Part shown: one piece after another, positions 42,608-51,981 of the stretch
How the letters are laid out: each line of letters begins with the position of its first letter
Position numbering within the stretch: the first letter of the stretch is position 1
Notes under the pieces: model-generated
Told to the model about the DNA's origin: nothing
Database searches by the model: none
What the model saw: only the letters and a program-made list of their open reading frames with translations
Made by a program: the position numbers and the translations under genes
Assembly (NCBI GenBank): GCA_965207585.1
Contig: CBDBMT010000003.1
Span: forward strand, 806,001-870,000
Source of the DNA: Bin87 sp965207585
Lineage (GTDB): Bacteria; Chloroflexota; Dehalococcoidia; Lucifugimonadales; UBA3495
DNA length: 64,000 bases
Direction: 5' to 3'

Positions 42608-42944
42608 TTTGGATGCGGTGAAGACGGTTACGTGGTAGCATCTATTGGGTGCTCCTCTTTTGGGGCCGGTTTCCCGTTTCAGAAACCATTATCCCGGAAG
42701 GAAAGGAGCACTCAATTACCCGCTTAATCCGCCGCCGACTTCATCTTTTCGGTGGATTGGGGCTTAGGAACCGCGGCAATTGGCGTAGTCGTCCTCCTAA
42801 TAGGGTTATGGATGTGCTGTCTTTGAGGCCAATCTCATTCCCGCCAGCAGATCTACGACCAGATGATCGTTTGGTATAATTCCAACTACTCCAAGCAAGT
42901 ATGCAAGTGCAGCATCACGCTGACACCATCAAGGAGAATGTAGA
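42608..42944. other. Intergenic stretch with a promoter, no clear gene
   Basis: No supported gene. A 24-codon hydrophobic frame (GTAAIGVVVLLIGLWMCCL) lies near 42760-42830 but has no ribosome site. The promoter at 42872 serves the following small gene. Confidence 0.45.
42872..42880 (+). promoter_or_regulatory. Extended -10 promoter element for the 95-residue protein gene
   Basis: TGGTATAAT at 42872-42880 is a perfect -10 with the TGn extension, 64 bp before ATG 42945. Confidence 0.5.
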
Positions 42945-43232
42945 ATGACAAGCGGCAATTCCTTGTCTCAAGAGGCTATCAACATACTGAATCTGGCCGC
43001 ACGAGGGAAAGATGACAACGCTGGATTCATAAACACTTACCACCTGTACGCTGGAGACACGTTCGTCGGGGACCCGGATGAAGAAGACTACCCTAACCAG
43101 GAAATCGAACAAGCCGTAGACGAACTCGTCAATCAGGGCTTAGCCACAAGGACCACACCTAGCCACTTGGAAGGGCGCATCGGAGCAAATCTCACTCCAG
43201 AAGGTTGGCAGAGAGCCGAACAAATCGACTAA
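42945..43232 (+). CDS. Small hypothetical protein, possibly winged-helix
   Basis: 95 residues. LSQEAINILNLAARGKDD, an acidic middle, then EIEQAVDELVNQGLATRTT and GANLTPEGWQRAEQID: the pattern of helix, helix, QGL, strand and LTPEGW is typical of winged-helix folds (as in MarR- or PadR-like proteins) used here without clear DNA-binding residues. ATG 42945 has AAGGAGA about eight bases upstream and an extended -10 promoter before that. Function unknown. Confidence 0.65.
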   Translation: MTSGNSLSQEAINILNLAARGKDDNAGFINTYHLYAGDTFVGDPDEEDYPNQEIEQAVDELVNQGLATRTTPSHLEGRIGANLTPEGWQRAEQID

Positions 43233-43299
43233 CATCCAAAGAGCCTACACGGCCAAGGTGCCACCATAGAGGAATCTGTCGCCCAAGTCATCGGTGTGA

Positions 43300-43348
43300 A
43301 CGTACATCCGCTGCTGCGCCAGCAGCGGATGTACGTGTGTGTGTGTGT
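43300..43348. repeat. Perfect 17-bp-stem hairpin followed by (GT)7
   Basis: The arm 43300-43316, ACGTACATCCGCTGCTG, is exactly complementary to 43320-43336 across a three-base CGC loop. The right arm runs directly into seven GT dinucleotides, 43335-43348. It is not part of any repeat family seen elsewhere in the window. Confidence 0.85.
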
Positions 43349-43810
43349 CGACGCCAAACCGGCACCCTACCAGGCACCCACCGTCAACCTGAGCGATCAC
43401 CACCAAGGGCAGCTTCAGCATCACCGCCGGTGCCCATATCGTGAACGCTCCCCGCACCGACACGGCGACCCTTACCCTCAACACCGCAAGGTAGAGAACT
43501 GCTTCGGAAACCAACCAGCTCGGTCCAAGTTCCTGCACACCAGGCCCGCAAGCCGGATACTATCATGAATCCTGATACCCCATTTCAAACTGAGTCACTA
43601 TCGTGCTGCCCCGACTTTGTAAACAGGCCCTAAATCGGTTGCCATATTATCACGAGAACCTTCGTTGTTGTTCCGATTAAGTAGGATTGTTCAAGTAGGC
43701 GACGACGTTGCAGAATCCGTAACCGACGACCTCTAGAATTGGTCGTACAAGGGATCATTTTTGCGATTGGCCCTCATCGCTGGAAAACATCAGTTTGGCG
43801 GTTTCTCCGG
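43349..43810. other. No recognisable gene
   Basis: One frame reads GSFSITAGAHIVNAPRTDTATLTLNT, like a piece of a repetitive surface protein, but stop codons surround it. I see no intact gene, RNA or terminator. Confidence 0.4.
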
Positions 43811-44010
43811 CTACGCAAAAAACCAGATCCCGAGTATACCCATACCAATCAGGAAAAGAATCCCCCCGATAATTGCCAGCACAGTGCCGCCTATTCCACC
43901 CTCAAGCCATCCTCCTACGAATCCGATGGCACCCGTACAAATACCCAGCAAACCGGTAACGCGCCAATAACGACCAGCAACCAGCCCACGACGAGCAGTA
44001 CGCTTTCCAT
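43811..44010 (-). pseudogene. Small membrane protein gene with a probable frameshift
   Basis: ATG 44010 has GGAGG six bases upstream and begins MESVLLVVGWLLVVIGAL, then meets a stop after 31 codons. In the next frame, from the same point, LLGICTGAIGFVGGW...GGIGGTVLAIIGGILFLIGMGILGIWFF continues as two or more membrane helices to 43811. Joining the frames near 43955 gives a plausible 65-residue membrane protein. A one-base indel, a sequencing error or a programmed shift could explain it. Confidence 0.5.
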
Positions 44011-44046
44011 AGGTGCCTCCAAATGATGTAACCATAGCGGCACGGT

Positions 44047-44841
44047 TCAGTTCTCGTCCTCTGGCGCCGGTATGGTCACAATAATCACGTTGCCATTTTC
44101 GGCCATCGCTACAGCCTCTGGTGTACTGCTACCCCCAACCACCACAGCATGGACGGTTTGACGGAGCGCCTTGTTCAAAATGGCGGCACGCGCGGATGAG
44201 CGAGTTACGTCGTAGGGTTGGATGGTCACTGATATTTCTGCCAAGGCGTGAATGGTGTCTCCGGAGGCGTTCTGTCCGGTTATGACCAAATCGGCGCGGT
44301 TCAGTTCCGTGGCTTCAGCGTCAGTAACGTCATCCGAGCTGACAGCGTCTGCTACAACATCGCCTGGGCTCCAGCTACTGTGCGTGACGATTGCATCGGG
44401 CAAATTGAGCAGCCTCCGAATACGGCGCTGTGCCAGTCGACCGGCCTCTTTCTCGTATCGTCCGCCGGTCAGATTGGCAACCCGGCCCGACAGTCTGGTC
44501 ATGTGGTCGTTCATCTCCGTTACGCGATCGTTGGTTTGCTGCTGCGCTTCAGCAAGCCTTGCGACGTTGACGGTCAGACTGGAGACCTGTCCTCGCAGCT
44601 CGGCAAGGCCTTCGGTCAGTGCAGCGACCTGCGACCGGTCTTCCTGGACCAGGCTCGCGACTGTCTGCACCAGCCGCTCATGGGCGGCGGTGAGTTGGCC
44701 TGCCATCTCACTGGCGACTTGTAATGAGGTTGCAGTCAGCTCTTCAAACTTCTCGATAAGAGTTGCTATGTTGTGACTATTATCCATTGCGAGCTGCGCA
44801 ACTTCGGGCAAGGTCTGCGGAGGAGTTTCGGCTGTGGTCAT
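44047..44841 (-). CDS. Coiled-coil protein with a putative PD-(D/E)XK-like C-terminal domain
   Basis: 264 residues. Residues about 20-125 are a coiled coil (SLQVASEMAGQLTAAHERL, VAALTEGLAELRGQVSSLTV and on). The C-terminal domain contains RADLVITGQNASGDTIHALAEISVTI and TRSSARAAILNKALRQTVHAVVVGG, the order of Asp, Glu and helix seen in DUF3782-like restriction-endonuclease-fold proteins, where a coiled coil precedes the nuclease-like domain. The family's Lys is replaced here, so activity is doubtful. ATG 44841 has GGAGA seven bases upstream. It lies 35 bp upstream of the small membrane protein gene. Confidence 0.65.
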   Translation of the reverse strand: MTTAETPPQTLPEVAQLAMDNSHNIATLIEKFEELTATSLQVASEMAGQLTAAHERLVQTVASLVQEDRSQVAALTEGLAELRGQVSSLTVNVARLAEAQQQTNDRVTEMNDHMTRLSGRVANLTGGRYEKEAGRLAQRRIRRLLNLPDAIVTHSSWSPGDVVADAVSSDDVTDAEATELNRADLVITGQNASGDTIHALAEISVTIQPYDVTRSSARAAILNKALRQTVHAVVVGGSSTPEAVAMAENGNVIIVTIPAPEDEN

Positions 44842-45142
44842 GTATGGATCTCCTCTCCGTGGCTGTACTGCCATTTTACTACGGCTCTTAGCCCAAATCC
44901 ACCGATAAGGAAGAGCTTGCGTGGGAAGATGGGGGATGAAGGGTCAGAGGATGGGGAAGGATGGTGATTGTCCCCGTCGGGAAGGGCCGGTGTACCTGCC
45001 TGGCGGTCAGGAAGGGGTTGCCCAGAGGGTCAAAGGCGGGAAATCTCCGCCCTTGACGGGTAGGGCGCCAAGGGGTAATCCCCGCGCACCAAGCTGGCGC
45101 GAGTCTGATGGGCCGATGCCTGGGTCCGGCGGCGTTGGGCCG

Positions 45143-45693
45143 TCAAGCAGGAAGCGGCAGGGTGCGCAGTTTGACCAGGGCGCGATTCACCTGGTCCTGC
45201 CGGGGCCAGCCCTGAGGCAGGTGGAGAGTGACCCGGCGGGCCTTGCGGGTGAGCCGGCCAGCCAGGGAGAAGAAACGGTGCCGGAGGGTCTTGGTGGCGG
45301 CCGCCTGCTGCCCCAGAGCGATCCGCGCCGTCCAGCGGGCCAGGTTGTGGGCCATGACCCCGTATCGAGTACGGGGCAGGCTCTGGACGGCCAGCCAAGC
45401 TCCGTTGGCTGGGAAGCGGCCTGAGGGGAGATGATTGAGGCCCACGCCGTACTTCAGGTCGCGGATGGCGTTCTCCACCTCGGCGTGGCGACGGTGGTCG
45501 GCCTCCAGTTCCAGAGTGTCGCCCGCTCTATCGGTGATGAAGCCGTGGTAGCTGTAGGTGTGGAAGAGGGCCAGTCGGGAGCTGGGCGTGGGTTTGACCC
45601 GGCGGACGATGAGGCGCACCGGGGCGGCGTCGGGTTCACCCTGGAAAGGGGTGTAGGTGGTCTCGGCCACGTCTGCGGCGTTCTCCATCCAGT
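45143..45693 (-). pseudogene. IS1380-family transposase, copy 2, C-terminal part only
   Basis: From VAETTYTPFQGEPDAAPVRL to the end KLRTLPLP this is close to copy 1 at 33521, including the catalytic-Glu region VENAIRDLKYGV. The N-terminal half is absent: near 45693 the sequence switches to a type ISP gene fragment on the other strand. Downstream flanks (44930-45140) also resemble those of copy 1 (33303-33520). Confidence 0.8.
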
Positions 45694-45957
45694 AGAGATA
45701 AGGGCGCCATCGTCCTGGACGACCAGACCACGCTGCGGGGCGTGCCACCGGAGGCGCGGGAGTACCAACTGGGCAGCCGCTCGGCCTTGGAGTGGGTGCT
45801 GGACCAGTACAAGGAACGCAAGCCCAGAGACCCCACCATCGCCGAGCGGTTCAACACCTACCGTTTCGCCGACCACAAGGAGCGGGTGATCGACCTGCTG
45901 CGGCGGGTGTGCAGCGTCAGCGTAAAGACGGTGGAGATCGTGGGGCGGATGGCGTAG
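45694..45957 (+). pseudogene. C-terminal fragment of a type ISP restriction-modification enzyme (2)
   Basis: Reads RDKGAIVLDDQTTLRGVPPEAREYQLGSRSALEWVLDQYKERKPRDPTIAERFNTYRFADHKERVIDLLRRVCSVSVKTVEIV, the end of a type ISP single-chain R-M enzyme, and stops at 45957. The front is replaced by IS1380 sequence. It is closely related to the fragment at 42278 but on the other strand. Confidence 0.75.
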
Positions 45958-46010
45958 CGGGACGGGGAGTACCTGGTAGTGTCAGGAGACCGGGACCGGC
46001 GCGAGCGGGT

Positions 46011-46367
46011 CTACTCCACCGCCTGTATTACTACAGGGCCGCCGGCGGCTACCTCCACGTACAGGCTGTAGCCGTCCAGCAGCGCCATTCCCAGGAGGGG
46101 CGTGGTGTCGGCTTCGTCCACGTCGACAAACCTCGGAAGCCCATCCCACAGCGCCGTGACGCCATAGACGTCGAAGTACTCCACGCTGCCGTTGGCCAGG
46201 GTCGCCTGGCCCTCCGATTGAAATGGAAGCTCCAACTCGACAATCATCGTGGTCGGCAGGGTCAGGAAGCCGTTGAAGCCGGTATCGACGACAGCATCAA
46301 CCTCCCGGCTCTGGCCTGACGGGGCTTCCAGGGCCAGCCTCACCACGGGTTCGTAGGCGGAGTTCAC
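46011..46367 (-). CDS. Clan AA (retropepsin-like) aspartic protease
   Basis: 118 residues. The single active-site motif is AVVDTGFNGFLTLP (Asp-Thr-Gly), followed by the hydrophobic PLLGMALLDGYSLYVEV flap and strand pattern of bacterial retropepsin-like proteases (TIGR03698 type), which act as homodimers. The start is GTG 46367, overlapping the TGA of the upstream gene as GTGA; an upstream extension is only the other frame of that gene. The pair of a DTG protease with a small partner recurs in Cyanobacteria and Chloroflexota and has been likened to toxin-antitoxin modules. Substrate unknown. Confidence 0.8.
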   Translation of the reverse strand: MNSAYEPVVRLALEAPSGQSREVDAVVDTGFNGFLTLPTTMIVELELPFQSEGQATLANGSVEYFDVYGVTALWDGLPRFVDVDEADTTPLLGMALLDGYSLYVEVAAGGPVVIQAVE

Positions 46368-46648
46368 CGCGCCCTCGATCGCTGGCCTCTCCGCAGCGGA
46401 CGTCCCCCGAAGTACCGCAGCGCCGGATACCCCACCCGCAGGGACCACACGCGGGCCTCCGGGCGCCGGACGCGTAGCTCCCCCGCCGCGGCCACTACGG
46501 AGCCGCCAATGGCGTAATCCCCGCTGTCCACATCAATGGAGACAATCTCTCCGTAGTGGTCCTTCTCAACCTTCGGCCTGATGTCGCGCTGGTAAATCTC
46601 ATCGCCCAGGCGGGCGATTTCCGATTTGGGGCGGATTGGCGCGTTCAC
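46364..46648 (-). CDS. Small partner of the clan AA aspartic protease
   Basis: 94 residues. RLGDEIYQRDIRPKVEKDHYGEIVSIDVDSGDYAIGG and VWSLRVGYPALRYFGGRPLR match the short protein that commonly precedes clan AA aspartic protease genes. GTG 46648 is chosen because GGGAGG at 46657-46662 is eight bases upstream; a TTG two codons earlier would be too close to it. Its TGA overlaps the protease GTG. Proposed role: antitoxin-like or chaperone partner; not proven. Confidence 0.75.
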   Translation of the reverse strand: MNAPIRPKSEIARLGDEIYQRDIRPKVEKDHYGEIVSIDVDSGDYAIGGSVVAAAGELRVRRPEARVWSLRVGYPALRYFGGRPLRRGQRSRAR

Positions 46649-46869
46649 TGTCAAAGCCTCCCGTGTTGGCCTGCTGCCACGGTTGTCATTCTACACCGCT
46701 AGGCAATTTTCGGACAAACGACAGGGAGAGCCCGCGTTAGGGCCGGGGCGGACCACTGATCGCGCGGCCCACCCTCTTCCAAGCAGCCCGGGCGTTCCTC
46801 GCCGCTGGCCGTTGCCACCGTCCTCCGTCCGGTAAGAAGCAGGTCGTCGGCACGTCGGCTGCCGCCGCG

Positions 46870-47820
46870 CTAGACGGCTCCCGGACCGGCCTGCTTCAGC
46901 ATGGCACCGCAGCCCCGCTCGTCCACGAGGTGGTTCACCGAGACCCGCCCGTGTTTGTCGTAACCGGTGGTGTAGGCGAATTCGACCTCGGCGCCCCAGG
47001 GCACCCGTCCGCCGGTTCGGATGGTGTCACCGCCCGGCCCGCCGGCGCCCTTGACCACCACGCCGTTGCGCCCACCCTTCTTCCAGGCCATGACCTTGAG
47101 CTCCACCGGGGCCACCAACTCCGCCGGCGACGGCGCGAACAGGACCGCGTGCAGCCGCCGCAGCAGGTCCCCGGAAGGCTTGCGCTTGCCATTCATTACC
47201 TGGGAGAGCATCCCGATGCTGATGCCCGCCCGCCGGGCCGTCTCGTTCTGCGACCACCCGTGGGCGTCCATGCGCTCCCACAGGGCCGGCGGGTTGATGT
47301 CAGCAGGCTGGGCGGCCTCGACCTTCACCGGAGCCTCCAGCACCGTCTCCATCCGGGCCTGGGCAGACGGGCTGAGATTGCGCTGGCCCCGGCTGACCTG
47401 CACCACGTACCCATAGGTCAGTCCCGTCCGGTCCGCCACCTGCCGCAGGGTCATCCCGCGCTCCCTTGCCCGCTCGCGGAGGTAGGTGCTTTCACCGCCC
47501 TTCACCACGCCGCCCTGGCGGTGGACCACGCCCTGGGGAGGGACCCAGCCCAGGACCGCCTCGATCTTGCCGCGCATGAAGGGGGTGAGGTTCTTCCTGC
47601 CCCTGGCGACCTGGGACAGGTGGGAGGGACCGACGCCCATGAGGGCGGCCAGTTCGTTGAGGTTGAGGCCGCGCTCCCTGGCGGCGACGGCCAGGTGGGA
47701 CTCGGCCCGGCCGGTGGCGGCGGTTTCGCAGGTGAGCTTGACGGGGCTGGCTTTGTCGTTGCCGATGGCCTGGGCGGTGGGTTCGACTTTGTAGTTGACG
47801 GTATTGGTGTTGGCCTTCAT
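46870..47820 (-). CDS. Protein with three tandem XRE-type helix-turn-helix domains
   Basis: 316 residues. Three separate Cro/CI-type HTH units are visible: about 40-82 (ERGLNLNELAALMGVGPSHL), 110-155 (ERGMTLRQVADRTGLTYGYV) and 180-225 (AHGWSQNETARRAGISIGML), each followed by an SQV.RG.RN-type recognition end. The C-terminal 80 residues form a basic, beta-rich domain (LKVMAWKKGGRNGVVVKGAGG). Three HTHs in one chain should let a monomer or dimer read an extended or repeated operator. ATG 47820 has GGAGG six bases upstream; an in-frame extension of 45 codons lacks support. Likely a regulator of the adjacent mobile region. Confidence 0.8.
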   Translation of the reverse strand: MKANTNTVNYKVEPTAQAIGNDKASPVKLTCETAATGRAESHLAVAARERGLNLNELAALMGVGPSHLSQVARGRKNLTPFMRGKIEAVLGWVPPQGVVHRQGGVVKGGESTYLRERARERGMTLRQVADRTGLTYGYVVQVSRGQRNLSPSAQARMETVLEAPVKVEAAQPADINPPALWERMDAHGWSQNETARRAGISIGMLSQVMNGKRKPSGDLLRRLHAVLFAPSPAELVAPVELKVMAWKKGGRNGVVVKGAGGPGGDTIRTGGRVPWGAEVEFAYTTGYDKHGRVSVNHLVDERGCGAMLKQAGPGAV

Positions 47821-48939
47821 GTCGTTTCCTCCAAAACGCAGAAAGCGGGGCCGGCCCCGTTCCTTTCGGTTCAGGGCCGACCCCGCTGGGATGCAGGTGT
47901 TCGGTGTGATTGGGTTTAGGAACCGCTCCGGCGGCCCCCGGATAATGGCTGCCACCGCCCGGCACGAAAGCGCCGGCGATGGCTTGGGCGGTTACGGTTC
48001 GGTCATGGACGTTCCTCCGTAGTTGTCGTTATGGTTGAAGGGGCTGCGGCAGCAGTCGTCGCCTTCGCGGTGGCAACGATTCACGCCAGGGTCCGCCAGC
48101 CGCCCCAGGCTTCCGGCACCGGGTCAGTTGATAGCTTTCGCATTGCGCCCGAACGGAGCAGACCCACGTCGCCCCGGGACCCACGCCGCCCCGGAAGCTG
48201 GCGTGGCGCGGAAGGGAAAAGCAGGAGCAGGCGGGAAGGGGAGAGCGGTTACGCCGGGCGGCGACGCCGTGAAAGGGTGATGGCAAGGCGCAGGGCGCAA
48301 CCAAAAGCGCCGCCGGTGCCAACGGGGATGGCAGCGGCGGTAGTGAGAGGAATGCGGCTATGCCGAGTCTCAGCGGAAATCAGCGCCAGCGCAGACTTGG
48401 CGATAGCCGTGGATGAAGAGGGAGATGGCCAGGCGGTGGACGAACGCGACGTCACCGGCGATGGCACAGCAGAGGCACTCCACCGGTCCGGCGATGCACC
48501 TTGCCGAGCGTGAGGTAAACGCCAGGTCGTCGCCGCCGCTCTTGAGCAAAGGGACTGGGACGTGAGGGCGCGACCGGGGGCCAAGCCGTTCCAGCGGCAG
48601 CGTGAAGGGCGAGCGCGGTATCGCGTGCGCTCGGCGAGTTGTACCGAGGGTTCAGGTCCGGGATTGCCAGATTGGTTCCGTTTTCACCTCTTGGACGATG
48701 TTGGCGATGCCGACCACAGCTTTGCGAAACGGCGCCAGCGCGGTCTGGTGTCCCGCATCGACTTGGACGCCGGAGGAGCAGGGCTCAACCCCGGAGCACC
48801 GCATCACGCAGCGGGTGGCGCTTATCCTCATTGAAACCGTCGCAGGGAGAGCAAGGCTCGATCCCAGGCGAACGGTCCCGGGCCGGGGACGGACCCGCCA
48901 GCTTTCGTTCGGGAAAGACTGGAAAAACCGTAAACTGCA
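47821..48939. other. Long stretch with no supported gene
   Basis: Several frames are open on both strands because of high GC, but products are Arg/Pro/Ala-rich without family motifs or ribosome sites. Around 48000 there is an upstream region of the triple-HTH gene that may hold its operator. I see no repeat shared with the rest of the window. Confidence 0.45.
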
Positions 48940-49249
48940 TTGATTATCGCCCGTGCCCACGTCTCAGAGAACGGATTTAGCAAGCGCCTGGCCCGCCCCG
49001 CCGGTGATCGCTTGCCCCGCGCTTGCTGGCTGCTCGCTACTGTCATCTCTAACGTAACCGTGAGCCACCACGCCATCCGGTCAGGCCCGGCACAGCCAGC
49101 GCAGGACGATCCGCCCTGCCCGTCTTTTCGACCAATTCCCGGAGGAGCCTCCGCAGCGCGAACTCCCGCCACTCCCCGGCGTCGCCCATCCCCTCGTCCT
49201 GGGCATCCATCGCGCCTTGCTCCCTCACGTTCAACCCGCTGGCCGTCAT

Positions 49250-49562
49250 GTCCGATAGGATGTCCTATAGCGTCGGTCTTGGCCAGCGCACCGGTGGCCT
49301 TGGCGAAGTCCCGGACCTGACGCGGGTTGGCGACCACCACCGGCAACTCGGCGATTGCCAAAGCTGCCACCAACGGCAGTTCCAAGCCGCCGGTAGCCTC
49401 CAGCAAGACCAAGGTGGGACCCAGGCCCTCCAACTGGGAGACCAATTCTCCCACTCCGGTTTCGTCGTAGGAGACAACCCATCTCTGACTCGTGGGCCGG
49501 ACTGCGACGTCAACCTTGGCCTTGGCCACGTCAATGCCTACGTAGATTCCTTCAAGCCCCAT
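49250..49562 (-). pseudogene. IS110-family transposase, N-terminal fragment
   Basis: From ATG 49562 (AGGAGGTGATC immediately upstream) the product reads MGLEGIYVGIDVAKAKVDVAV, LVLLEATGGLELPLVAALA and ANPRQVRDFAKATGALAKTDAI, the RuvC-like DEDD N-terminal domain of IS110 transposases with the first catalytic Asp. At about 49262 homology ends and the frame becomes unrelated. The Tnp20 C-terminal domain is missing. Confidence 0.75.
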
Positions 49563-49823
49563 GATCACCTCCTGTTGATTGCCGGCCCGTCCTTGCACGA
49601 TGCGGGCTTGGTTAGCCCAGGCAACTGTTCGGGCTCTATTGAGAGATGGATGCGGCGACCCTCGCTATAGGACGGCCTTCCAAGACCTTGGGAGCTTCGG
49701 TCTGCCGCACCCAATGGGAAGGATTATTCCCACACAACCAAGATACAAGGGAGGCTGTCCGGTAGGCGGGAATACGGCCAGGTCAACGTGCCGCTCGCTG
49801 CGATGCGGCTGGACGTTTACTGG

Positions 49824-50005
49824 ACAAAAGGGAATATGGCCGGAACCCGCCCTTTCACCCAACTGCTCGCAAGACCGCCCCCAATTCCCTCGCTTTCCGC
49901 CGGTTTCAGGTTCAAAACACCCCCGACTTCCCAAAAGAGCATTACTCCCAATCTCTGTACGCGGGTATGCCGTCACACCGGGCCCCGGCACGTCCCACGG
50001 CGCAA
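49824..50005 (+). repeat. Unknown intergenic repeat, copy A
   Basis: Shares with copies B and C the order AAAAGGGAA..., GGAACC, CTTTCACCC, GCTCGCA, GTTCAAA, TTCCCAAAAG and finally ATCTCTGTACGCGGGTATG. It is non-coding by its spread of stops and gaps. It ends just before 50010. Confidence 0.65.
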
Positions 50006-50904
50006 GAAATACAATGCATCCGGCGTCATAAACCCGACACCAAGAGGCGAAAAAGTCGTTGACCCAAACGCCGTGGCAGGCGCCGTGTACAGGTCGATGC
50101 AGCTTTGGAATCCCGCCGGCGGCCTTCCATCAAAGGGTTTGGATCTCCTTACAGGGCTGCCACTGTGAATGCGGTTACGCAGCGATTGGACTCCGATGCG
50201 CCGGACACGAGACGAAACGGCGGCTCCAGACGGAGGTGATCGCCGTGGACGTTGCGCCCGGTGTCGTCATTCACGGTCATGGCGGAGCGGCCGCCGCACC
50301 CGCCAAGAGGCCCGCCGTGAATTGCAGCCGGGGGTTAAGGTGCGGTAGTTCACCCCTCAAGCGCCTCGGCGGCGGCACCCGGCAGGTCCAATAGGACAAC
50401 CTCCGATAGGACAGAGTTCGGCGCAATCTCCGGGTCGTGGTCCACCTCCAGGGTGGCGTCGTCATCGTCGTTCAAGGTTTTCACCATGGGTCAAAACTAC
50501 AATCTACGGGCTGTAATCTCTGCAATAAAGTGATTATGGAGCCGCAGTAAATTGCTCGCCCGGCAATCCCCCACAAGCCGTCCCCAACAGCCCATTTCCC
50601 GTAGGAAATGCCCTTGGATTGTATTCTGCAATCCTTTCATTTCTCCTTTCAGGGCGCCCACTGCGAAAATCCGGTCCGGGTGATTGCAGTTTGACGTGTC
50701 CGGCTCCCGGCAGTGTCAACGCGCTGCCGGTATCACGGACGGGTTTCTTGGGCGACGACCGCCGTAGTGGACGGGGGGAGGGGACAGCATCCGGCGGCGA
50801 CCGGACGGGCAAGCTATCTCCGGCTCCGGGCGAGCCTTGTGCGTCTCGCATTCCCACGGATACGATGGGGCGGCGCGGTGGATGCCGCCGTGTCCACCCA
50901 CAGC
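50006..50904. other. No supported gene
   Basis: No family motif on either strand. The stretch contains short palindromic and CCGG-rich segments and the upstream region of the binding lipoprotein gene. Confidence 0.45.
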
Positions 50905-51981
50905 ATGGCAGGTGACGAATTGAAAGGAATAGGCCGCTGGCGATCGATGTCGGTACTGGCCGGTTGCGTGTGCCTGCTGTTGGCCGCCGGGTGCGACAAC
51001 GGCGGGGTGTCACGCAACGAGGGAGAGGTGATGGTGGGGCTGATCACCAAGACCGGCGGGAACCCGTTCTTCGTTGCCGTGGAGGAGGGAGCGCGGCAGC
51101 GGGCGAATGAGCTGGGCGTGGAACTGCGCGCCTACGCTGGGGAACATGACGGCGATTGGGAGAGCCAGGCGCGGGCGATGGCGGAGTTGGTGGAGGACGG
51201 CGCTGCGGGCATCCTGATCACGCCTTCGGACCCGGCGGCCCTGGCCGACGCCGTGCAAGAAGCGCGGGAGGCCGGAGCGCTGGTGATTGCGCTGGACACT
51301 CCCTTCGAGCAAGGGGACGCGGTGGACGGTACCTTCGCCACGGACAACTTCAAGGCCGGGGAGTTGATCGGCCGATGGGCCAGGGCGAGGCTGGAGGCGG
51401 AAGGCAGGGATGCCAGGGAGGCCAGGATCGCAACGCTGGACGGGTACCCCACGCCGGTGTCGGTGGACGTGCTGCGCAACCAGGGCTTTCTGATGGGCTA
51501 CGGCATCGACGTGAAGGACGCTGGGAAGATCGGCGACGAGGACGATCCCCGCATCTTGGGCCGCGGGGTGACCCGGGGCACGGAGGAGGGAGGGCGCAAC
51601 GCGATGGAGGAACTCATCGGTCAATACCCGTCCATGAACCTGGTGTACGCCATCAACGAGCCGGCGGCGACGGGGGCATACGCCGCGCTGGCAGAGCTGG
51701 GGCTGGCGGAAGACGTGCTGATCGTGACCATCGACGGCGGCTGCGACGGAGTGAGGCGGGTGGCGGCGGGCGAGTTCGGGGCCACGGTGATGCAGTACCC
51801 GCTGGAGATGGCGCGGCTGGGAGTGGAGGCGGTGGCGGAGCACGCCAGGACGGGCGATAAGCCGGAGAACACGCCGAGGCTGGACTTTCACGACACCGGC
51901 GCGGTGCTGGTGACCGGAGAGCCGGTTGCCGGGGTCCCGTCCATCGGCGTGGCGGAGGGTCTGCGGGAGTGCTGGGGGTAG
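50905..51981 (+). CDS. Sugar ABC transporter substrate-binding lipoprotein (FrcB/RbsB-like), orphan
   Basis: 358 residues. A signal peptide ends in lipobox LLLAAGC (Cys30) and is followed by a type-I periplasmic-binding fold: VMVGLITKTGGNPFFVAVEEGARQRANELGVEL, AGILITPSDPAALADAVQEAREAGALVIALDTPF, ATDNFKAGELIGRWA and VYAINEPAATGAYAAL. This is the ribose/fructose-binding (Peripla_BP_4) family. ATG 50905 lacks a clear ribosome site; TTG 50920, after AGGTGA, or ATG 50953 near MSVLAG are alternatives. No permease or ATPase gene is adjacent, so it is an orphan in a repeat-rich region. Confidence 0.85.
   Translation: MAGDELKGIGRWRSMSVLAGCVCLLLAAGCDNGGVSRNEGEVMVGLITKTGGNPFFVAVEEGARQRANELGVELRAYAGEHDGDWESQARAMAELVEDGAAGILITPSDPAALADAVQEAREAGALVIALDTPFEQGDAVDGTFATDNFKAGELIGRWARARLEAEGRDAREARIATLDGYPTPVSVDVLRNQGFLMGYGIDVKDAGKIGDEDDPRILGRGVTRGTEEGGRNAMEELIGQYPSMNLVYAINEPAATGAYAALAELGLAEDVLIVTIDGGCDGVRRVAAGEFGATVMQYPLEMARLGVEAVAEHARTGDKPENTPRLDFHDTGAVLVTGEPVAGVPSIGVAEGLRECWG

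Noticed and set aside
43296..43348. CRISPR-like repeat
   Set aside because: Only one palindrome and a GT run; no spaced direct repeats and no cas genes anywhere in the window.
43245..43538. 97-codon minus-strand frame
   Set aside because: Spans the hairpin and GT run, has no ribosome site and no recognisable domain.
48031..48513. 160-codon plus-strand frame in the GC-rich gap
   Set aside because: No motif and competing frames on both strands; consistent with chance openness at high GC.
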